A DNA stretch of 9,097 bases. Origin: QHYU01 sp041493955. Lineage in GTDB: Bacteria; Acidobacteriota; Terriglobia; Acidiferrales; UBA7541. The stretch is taken from assembly GCA_041493955.1 (NCBI GenBank), contig JBGPZW010000135.1, positions 1 through 9,097 of the forward strand. Direction: 5' to 3'. A program made the position numbers and the translations under genes. This document shows, in pieces, positions 5,460-9,097 of this stretch. The notes beneath the pieces are model-generated. The model was given only the letters and a program-made list of their open reading frames with translations. It ran no database searches and was not told the DNA's origin. The first letter of the stretch is position 1. Each line of letters begins with the position of its first letter.

Positions 5460-5804
5460 TCACTCCTCGACCCGGCGCAGCTTGATCCACTGCGCGCGGC
5501 GCAGCTTGCGGAAGCCCCGTACCGGCCCCGGAACCCGATGCGACAGCGGGCAGAACGGGCAAACAAACCGCGTGCCCTGGGCATTGGGCGTCTTCTCCAC
5601 GGTGACCGCCCAGCCCGGCTTGCACAGCCGGTGGAGAACCTGCACCGGACCGGCCGGCAGGATCTTGGGCGCGGGCTTGGCCGTTTTTCCGGCGCGCGGT
5701 GACGCCGCGGACTTGCGGGCCCGGCTCGAGCGCCGAGCAGAGGCTCGTGCTGTTCTGGATGCTCTCATGGTTTCACTCTCAAAAACCCGCCGCGCCGGGT
5801 TCAT
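5460..5804 (-). CDS. Unrecognised small, very basic protein with possible zinc site, inserted between rplB and rpsS
   Basis: I do not recognise this 114-residue protein. The N-terminal half (about 1-50) is rich in Arg, Ser and Ala and probably disordered. The C-terminal half is more ordered, with H58-x2-C61 and C82-x2-C85 (plus H89), a spacing that could bind zinc, followed by an Arg/Lys-rich end with two of the three... aromatic-flanked basic segments (GFRKLRRAQWIKLRR). It has 27 Lys+Arg, 5 Glu and no Asp, like an rRNA-binding protein. From about codon 24 the codons are strongly GC-ending, as in its neighbours; codons 14-23 are not (AGA, GCA, ACA, CGA). AAGGAG lies 9 nt before the ATG at 5804. 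An internal ATG (5768, 102 residues) with GAGAGTGAAACC ahead is a credible alternative start. The stop is 9 nt before rpsS. Ribosome-linked function is inferred from context and charge only. Confidence 0.72.
   Translation of the reverse strand: MNPARRVFESETMRASRTARASARRSSRARKSAASPRAGKTAKPAPKILPAGPVQVLHRLCKPGWAVTVEKTPNAQGTRFVCPFCPLSHRVPGPVRGFRKLRRAQWIKLRRVEE
5781..5801 (-). terminator. intrinsic-terminator-like hairpin at the start of the extra gene
   Basis: The minus strand reads AACCCG, a 6-nt loop GCGCGG, CGGGTT, then TTT: a 6-bp GC-rich stem (5801..5784) with a five-T run whose first two T's pair in the stem (T's at 5785..5781). It lies at codons 2-8 if the gene starts at 5804, or in the leader if it starts at 5768. 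The T tract is short, so it may be an attenuator, a weak terminator, or chance. Confidence 0.35.
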
Positions 5805-5813
5805 ATTTTGTTG

Positions 5814-5819
5814 CTCCTT
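5814..5819 (-). promoter_or_regulatory. Shine-Dalgarno of the extra gene
   Basis: AAGGAG at 5819..5814 sits 9 nt (CAACAAAAT) before the ATG at 5804, within an A-rich stretch that is unusual in this GC-rich window. It supports translation starting at 5804 independently of rplB. Confidence 0.65.
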
Positions 5820-5855
5820 TTTACCGCTCCAGCAAGAACGCTGCTTTCCGAAAAA

Positions 5856-6677
5856 CTAGGGCTTGCGCCGCTGGACAATCTGCTTGTCCGAGCGATGGTT
5901 CTTGCGCGTCTTGGCGCCCAGCGTTGGGAAACCCCAGGGCGTCTGCGGGTGGTTGCCCTTGACGCGCCCTTCCCCGCCGCCGTGCGGGTGATCCACCGGG
6001 TTCATGGCCACGCCGCGCACGGTCGGACGCCGCCCGTGCCAGCGCGTGCGTCCCGCTTTGCCGTAGGTTACGTTCTCGTGCTCGAGGTTGCCGACCTGTC
6101 CGATAGTGGCCATGCAGTCGAGCGCAAACTTCCGCACTTCGCCCGAGGGCAGCTTCACCAGCGCGATTCCGCCTTCCTTGCTCAGCAATTGCGCCGCGCC
6201 TCCGGCAGAACGCACCACCTGCGCACCCTTGCCCGGGTGGAGCTCCAGGTTGTGCACCTGCGTGCCGGGTGGAATGAACCGGATGGGCAGCGCGTTGCCG
6301 GGAAGAATATCCGCCCCGGCACCGGTCTGCACGGTCATGCCAACCTCGAGGCCGTGCGGGTGCAGAATGTAGCGCTTCTCGCCATCAGCGTAGTGCAAAA
6401 GCGCCAGCCGCGCCGAGCGGTTCGGGTCGTACTCGATGGCCGCGACGCGCGCCGGAATGCCGGCCTTATCGCGGCGAAAATCGATGGCCCGGTACTGACG
6501 CTTATGGCCGCCCCCGCGGTGCCACGCGGTAATCTCGCCGTGCGCGTTGCGCCCGCCCGAGCGTTTTCGGGGCTCGGTGAGTGATTTTTCCGGGCGGTCC
6601 TTGGTCACCTCACTCTTGTCGAGCATGGTGATGAACCGCCGCGACGCTGTGTACGGGTTGAAGCTTTTCAGTGCCAT
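5856..6677 (-). CDS. rplB: 50S ribosomal protein L2 (uL2)
   Basis: L2 is one of the most conserved ribosomal proteins, needed for subunit association and for the peptidyl-transferase centre. From ATG 6677 the product is 273 residues, the usual length, beginning MALKSFNPYTASRR. It shows GRNAHGEITAWHRGGGHKR (42-60), the OB-fold and SH3-like domains, and the hallmark MNPVDHPHGGGEG at 225-237 with both histidines present, then TPWGFPTLGAKTRKNH. The frame also opens at a TTG at 6689, but GGAGGGAACC directly before 6677 and the family N-terminus decide the start. A GAAA-tetraloop hairpin covers part of that ribosome-binding site. rplB has the two longest gaps in the window on either side (72 and 51 nt). 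Confidence 0.98.
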   Translation of the reverse strand: MALKSFNPYTASRRFITMLDKSEVTKDRPEKSLTEPRKRSGGRNAHGEITAWHRGGGHKRQYRAIDFRRDKAGIPARVAAIEYDPNRSARLALLHYADGEKRYILHPHGLEVGMTVQTGAGADILPGNALPIRFIPPGTQVHNLELHPGKGAQVVRSAGGAAQLLSKEGGIALVKLPSGEVRKFALDCMATIGQVGNLEHENVTYGKAGRTRWHGRRPTVRGVAMNPVDHPHGGGEGRVKGNHPQTPWGFPTLGAKTRKNHRSDKQIVQRRKP

Positions 6678-6680
6678 GGT

Positions 6681-6701
6681 TCCCTCCAACCTTTCGGTTG
6701 G
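6681..6701 (-). promoter_or_regulatory. GAAA-tetraloop hairpin overlapping the rplB Shine-Dalgarno
   Basis: The minus strand reads CCAACC-GAAA-GGTTGG (6701..6686), a perfect 6-bp stem with a GNRA loop. The Shine-Dalgarno GGAGGG (6687..6682) begins with the last two G's of the 3' stem arm. Folding would therefore hide part of the ribosome-binding site. It could be a translational control element or simply a stabilising structure; no ligand is suggested by the sequence. Confidence 0.5.
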
Positions 6702-6749
6702 CGCATGCCGCAGGTTCCCGCCCCGGTCCGCCGGAGCCGGTTCCCCGGG

Positions 6750-7046
6750 TTAGAGATTCTCTGCGTACTCGATCATTTTTTCGCCCGGCGCCAGCTTGAC
6801 GTAAGCCTTCTTCCAGTCGCGCCGGTAACCTTCCGCGCGGCCCCGGCGGCGAAACTTGCCGTAGAAATTCGCCGTGCGCACGGCAACAACCTTCACCTTG
6901 AAAATCTTCTGCACCGCTTCCTTGATCTGCGTTTTCGTGGCCGCCGCAGCCACCTCAAACACCACCGTGTGCTGCGTCTCTTTCACCCCGAGACCCTTCT
7001 CGGTAATGATCGGCCGGCGAATAATCTGATAGGTGGTGATGGCCAT
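6750..7046 (-). CDS. rplW: 50S ribosomal protein L23 (uL23)
   Basis: L23 lies at the tunnel exit and is the main docking point for trigger factor and SRP. The 98-residue product has the family start YQIIRRPIITEKGLGV, the segment FEVAAAATKTQIKEAVQKIF followed by VKVVAVRTANFYGK, and the ending WKKAYVKLAPGEKMIEY. The ATG at 7046 is 9 nt after the rplD stop. The closest purines are TAGG at about -5 and AAGGAC further up, so ribosome binding is weak and coupling to rplD is likely. A 72-nt gap separates it from rplB. Confidence 0.97.
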   Translation of the reverse strand: MAITTYQIIRRPIITEKGLGVKETQHTVVFEVAAAATKTQIKEAVQKIFKVKVVAVRTANFYGKFRRRGRAEGYRRDWKKAYVKLAPGEKMIEYAENL

Positions 7047-7055
7047 GGCCTAGTC

Positions 7056-7859
7056 TTAGTCCTTGCCCTTTCCCTTCCGGGCGGGCTTGCGCGCCGCGCG
7101 CGGCTTCTTTGCCCTCTTGCCCCGCGCCGCTTCCGCGCCGGCCGCTGCTTGTTTTTTCGCCGCCGGTTTGGCTGGCTGGATCGTGATTGGAGCGGCGTCC
7201 TGCTGCAACGTGCCGGTAGCGCCCCGCTTCACCGGACCCAGCGACGTGCCCAATCTCACCGCGGCGTCCTTGGAGAGGACCAGGCGGTCGTGGCGCAGCA
7301 GGTCGTATGGCTGCAGCGTTGACGGCCGCACCAGCTTCACGCCCTCGAGGTTGCGGCTGGCTCGCTCCAGGTTGTGGTTGGCTTCCTGCTCGACCAGCAA
7401 CATCGTCCGCGTTTCGCCGTCCAGCCGGTCGAGCACCTGGCGGAATGCCTTGGTCTTGTGCGTTTCCAGTGTCCAGGCATCCACCACGGTCAGCTTCTGC
7501 TCGGCCAGCTTGGACGAAAGCGCCGAGCGCAGGGCGCCGAGCAGCATCTTCTTCGGCAGGCGATACGCGTAGCTGCGCGGCTGCGGGCCGTGCACCGTGC
7601 CGCCCTTGCGCCAAATCGACGACCGAATGGAGCCCACGCGGGCGCGGCCCGTGCCTTTCTGTCGCCAGAGCTTGCGACCTGAGCCGGCCACCTCGCCGCG
7701 ACCCTTGGTCTTGTGCGTGCCCGCGCGCTGGCTGTTCAAATACCACCGCACCGTCTCATGCAGCAGGTGCGGGTTCACCTTCGCCGCAAACACAGCGTCG
7801 GCCAGGTCGAGCTGGCCGACCTTCTTGCCTTCCAGATTGATGACGTCCACGACGGCCAT
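7056..7859 (-). CDS. rplD: 50S ribosomal protein L4 (uL4) with long basic C-terminal tail
   Basis: L4 is an early assembly protein whose extended loop lines the exit tunnel opposite L22. In E. coli it also autoregulates the S10 operon. The tunnel-loop region is well conserved (WRQKGTGRARVGSIRSS at 65-81, then GGTVHGPQPRSY at 86-97), followed by PKKMLLGALRSALSSKL. The globular domain ends near residue 209. Typical L4 is 200-220 residues; this one is 267 because of a C-terminal tail (about 210-267) of Ala, Lys, Arg and Pro that looks disordered and RNA-binding. The ATG at 7859 has AAGGAT about 12 nt upstream, 24 nt after the rplC stop. Confidence 0.97.
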   Translation of the reverse strand: MAVVDVINLEGKKVGQLDLADAVFAAKVNPHLLHETVRWYLNSQRAGTHKTKGRGEVAGSGRKLWRQKGTGRARVGSIRSSIWRKGGTVHGPQPRSYAYRLPKKMLLGALRSALSSKLAEQKLTVVDAWTLETHKTKAFRQVLDRLDGETRTMLLVEQEANHNLERASRNLEGVKLVRPSTLQPYDLLRHDRLVLSKDAAVRLGTSLGPVKRGATGTLQQDAAPITIQPAKPAAKKQAAAGAEAARGKRAKKPRAARKPARKGKGKD

Positions 7860-7883
7860 GGTCTTCGTATCCTTCGTCTAGCG

Positions 7884-8525
7884 CTACTTGCCGTACTTGG
7901 CCTTGCGGATCAAGATGTAGCTGCCGTTCGGGCCGGGAACGGTGCCGCGCACCAGCAGCAGATTCTCTTCGGCATCCACTTTCACCACACGCAGGTTTTT
8001 GGCCGTGACCCGCTGGTTGCCCATGTGCCCGGGGAAATGCTGCCCCGGCCAGACGCGCGAGGGAAATGAGCTGGCGCCGATGCCGCCCGGCGCGCGGTGG
8101 AACATCGAGCCGTGCGTGGCGTCGCCGCCGCGAAAGTGCCAGCGCTTGACGCCGCCCTGGAAGCCCTTGCCCTTGCTCACGCCCGTGACGTCCACGTACT
8201 CGCCGGGCTCGAAGCGGTCCACCAGGACGCGGTCACCGACCTTGGTCTCCTCGGCGGATTCCTCCACGCGCACTTCGCGCAGCAGCCGCATGGGCGCCGC
8301 GTTGGCCTTCTTGAGGTGGCCGGTCATGGGCTTGTTCACGCGCTGCGGCTTGATGAACTCCACCAGGCCCAACTGCACGGCGTCGTAGCCGTCTTTCTGC
8401 TTGGTGCGGCGCTGGACCACCACGCAGGGGCCCGCCTGCAGCACCGTGCAGCCCACCGCGGTGCCGTCCTCGGCGAACACCTGCGCCATACCCAGCTTGA
8501 TTCCCAGGATCCCGTTCACAGCCAT
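7884..8525 (-). CDS. rplC: 50S ribosomal protein L3 (uL3)
   Basis: L3 starts 50S assembly and extends a long loop toward the peptidyl-transferase centre. The 213-residue product is normal length, beginning NGILGIKLGMAQVFAEDG. The central loop is conserved (GVSKGKGFQGGVKRWHFRGG, THGSMFHRAPGGIGASSFPS, RVWPGQHFPGHMGNQRVT). At the place where E. coli L3 has the glutamine methylated by PrmB (after the GSIG motif), this protein has Ala-Ser-Ser, as in many other phyla, so that modification is not expected here. The ATG at 8525 follows rpsJ by 22 nt, with GGGAG and GAG upstream. Confidence 0.97.
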   Translation of the reverse strand: MAVNGILGIKLGMAQVFAEDGTAVGCTVLQAGPCVVVQRRTKQKDGYDAVQLGLVEFIKPQRVNKPMTGHLKKANAAPMRLLREVRVEESAEETKVGDRVLVDRFEPGEYVDVTGVSKGKGFQGGVKRWHFRGGDATHGSMFHRAPGGIGASSFPSRVWPGQHFPGHMGNQRVTAKNLRVVKVDAEENLLLVRGTVPGPNGSYILIRKAKYGK

Positions 8526-8547
8526 TGGTGTCGCTCAGCTCCCATCT

Positions 8548-8883
8548 CTACTTCGCAGCGTGCTGCGGCCCGAAGGCCTTGATTTCGACGTCCACGCCGG
8601 GCGGCAGATCGAGCTTCATCAGCGCGTCCACGGTATCGGGCGTGGGATCGAGGATGTCGATCAGCCGCTTGTGCGTGCGCATCTCGAACTGCTCGCGCGA
8701 TTTCTTGTCCACGTGCGGCGAGCGCAACACCGTCCAGCGGTTGATCGTCGTGGGCAGCGGAATCGGCCCGGCCACTTCGGCGCCGGTGCGTTTGGCAGTC
8801 TCGACGATCTCCCGCGTGGACTGGTCGAGGATGCGGTGGTCATAAGCCTTCAGGCGAATGCGAATTTTTTCTCCGGCTGGCAT
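8548..8883 (-). CDS. rpsJ: 30S ribosomal protein S10 / NusE (uS10)
   Basis: S10 is a 30S head protein that also serves as NusE, binding NusB and NusG in transcription antitermination and transcription-translation coupling. The 111-residue product has the family start KIRIRLKAYDHRILDQS, the segment GPIPLPTTINRWTVLRSPHV, the REQFEMRTHKRLIDI motif, and DLPPGVDVEIKAFG near the end. It is a few residues longer than usual at the C-terminus (PQHAAK). The ATG at 8883 lies 3 nt after the EF-Tu stop, with only GAG-type purines inside the tuf 3' end. This means S10 translation probably follows from tuf. Confidence 0.97.
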   Translation of the reverse strand: MPAGEKIRIRLKAYDHRILDQSTREIVETAKRTGAEVAGPIPLPTTINRWTVLRSPHVDKKSREQFEMRTHKRLIDILDPTPDTVDALMKLDLPPGVDVEIKAFGPQHAAK

Positions 8884-8886
8884 GGG

Positions 8887-9097
8887 TTACTCGATGATCT
8901 CGGTGCAGGCGCCGGCGCCGACGGTGTGGCCGCCCTCGCGGATGGCAAACCGCAGTCCCTTCTCCAGCGCCACCGGGGTGATCAGCGCGATCTCCATCGA
9001 CACGTTGTCCCCCGGCATGACCATCTCCACCCCCGCCCCCAGCTTCACGTCCCCGGTCACGTCGGTGGTCCGGAAGTAAAACTGCGGCCGGTAACCG
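8887..9097 (-). CDS. tuf: Elongation factor Tu, C-terminal fragment (partial)
   Basis: The last 69 codons and stop (TAA at 8889..8887) of EF-Tu, the GTPase that delivers aminoacyl-tRNA to the ribosomal A site. The visible part is most of domain 3: GYRPQFYFRTTDVTGDVKL, VEMVMPGDNVSMEIALITPV, ALEKGLRFAIREGGHTVGAG, then ACTEIIE. All match the family closely, and the frame is intact. The rest lies outside the window. Position directly before rpsJ is the str-S10 junction; fusA and rpsG would be expected further upstream, but cannot be seen. Confidence 0.97.
   Translation of the reverse strand, partial: GYRPQFYFRTTDVTGDVKLGAGVEMVMPGDNVSMEIALITPVALEKGLRFAIREGGHTVGAGACTEIIE

Noticed and set aside
3515..5702. 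Long plus-strand open frames over rpsC and rplV/rpsS (up to 377 codons)
   Set aside because: They lie antisense to unmistakable ribosomal genes, have Arg/His/Pro-rich composition typical of antisense frames in GC-rich DNA, and lack ribosome-binding sites and recognisable domains.
5830..5843. 4-bp CAGC/GCTG hairpin between rplB and the extra gene
   Set aside because: Too short and without flanking pairing to count as a structured element.
5851..5875. GGC-GCAA-GCC stem and T run at the rplB stop as a terminator
   Set aside because: The stem is only 3 bp and separated from the T's by the stop codon, too weak for an intrinsic terminator.
6678..6689. TTG start of rplB four codons upstream
   Set aside because: It would place the start inside the Shine-Dalgarno and hairpin; the family N-terminus begins at ATG 6677.
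6955..7746. 263-codon minus-strand frame over rplD and rplW
   Set aside because: Out-of-frame shadow of rplD; the L4 frame has clear family signatures throughout.

Overview
The window is one continuous block of the bacterial ribosomal-protein super-operon, and every real gene reads on the minus strand. In transcription order, from high to low coordinate, it runs: 3' end of tuf (EF-Tu), rpsJ, rplC, rplD, rplW, rplB, an unrecognised small gene, rpsS, rplV, rpsC, rplP, rpmC, rpsQ, rplN, rplX, rplE, rpsN, rpsH, rplF, rplR, and the 5' tip of a gene that is rpsE by position. This is the end of the str operon joined to the S10 and spc operons. I see no tRNA, rRNA, mobile element, CRISPR array or frameshift.

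The DNA is GC-rich with strongly GC-ending codons. S14 is the short zinc-binding form, L24 carries a CxxC...CxxC pair, and the L14, L5 and L2 sequences look to me like those of Acidobacteriota, perhaps the Solibacter/Bryobacter side. This placement rests on general resemblance, not on a search, and is tentative.

Layout: 8887-9097 is the EF-Tu C-terminus, and rpsJ starts only 3 nt after its stop. 5856-8883 holds S10, L3, L4, L23 and L2. 5460-5804 holds an extra 114-codon gene where rplB is normally followed directly by rpsS. 2966-5450 holds S19, L22, S3, L16, L29 and S17. 1-2929 holds L14, L24, L5, S14, S8, L6, L18 and the start of S5. Most gaps are 3-38 nt and two gene pairs overlap, so the genes are very probably co-transcribed and partly translationally coupled. 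The two longest gaps flank rplB: 72 nt before it and 51 nt after it. Both contain structures that could be regulatory.

The most unusual item is the 5460-5804 gene. It encodes a very basic small protein (27 Lys+Arg against 5 acidic residues) with a possible H-x2-C...C-x2-C zinc site. It has a good Shine-Dalgarno, its stop lies 9 nt before rpsS, and an intrinsic-terminator-like hairpin sits over its first codons. It may be a lineage-specific ribosome-associated protein or regulator. Secondary points are a GAAA-tetraloop hairpin that partly covers the rplB ribosome-binding site, a perfect 9-bp tandem duplication in the rpsH ribosome-binding region, a TTG start for rpsC, and Ala/Lys/Pro-rich C-terminal tails on L4, S19 and L22.
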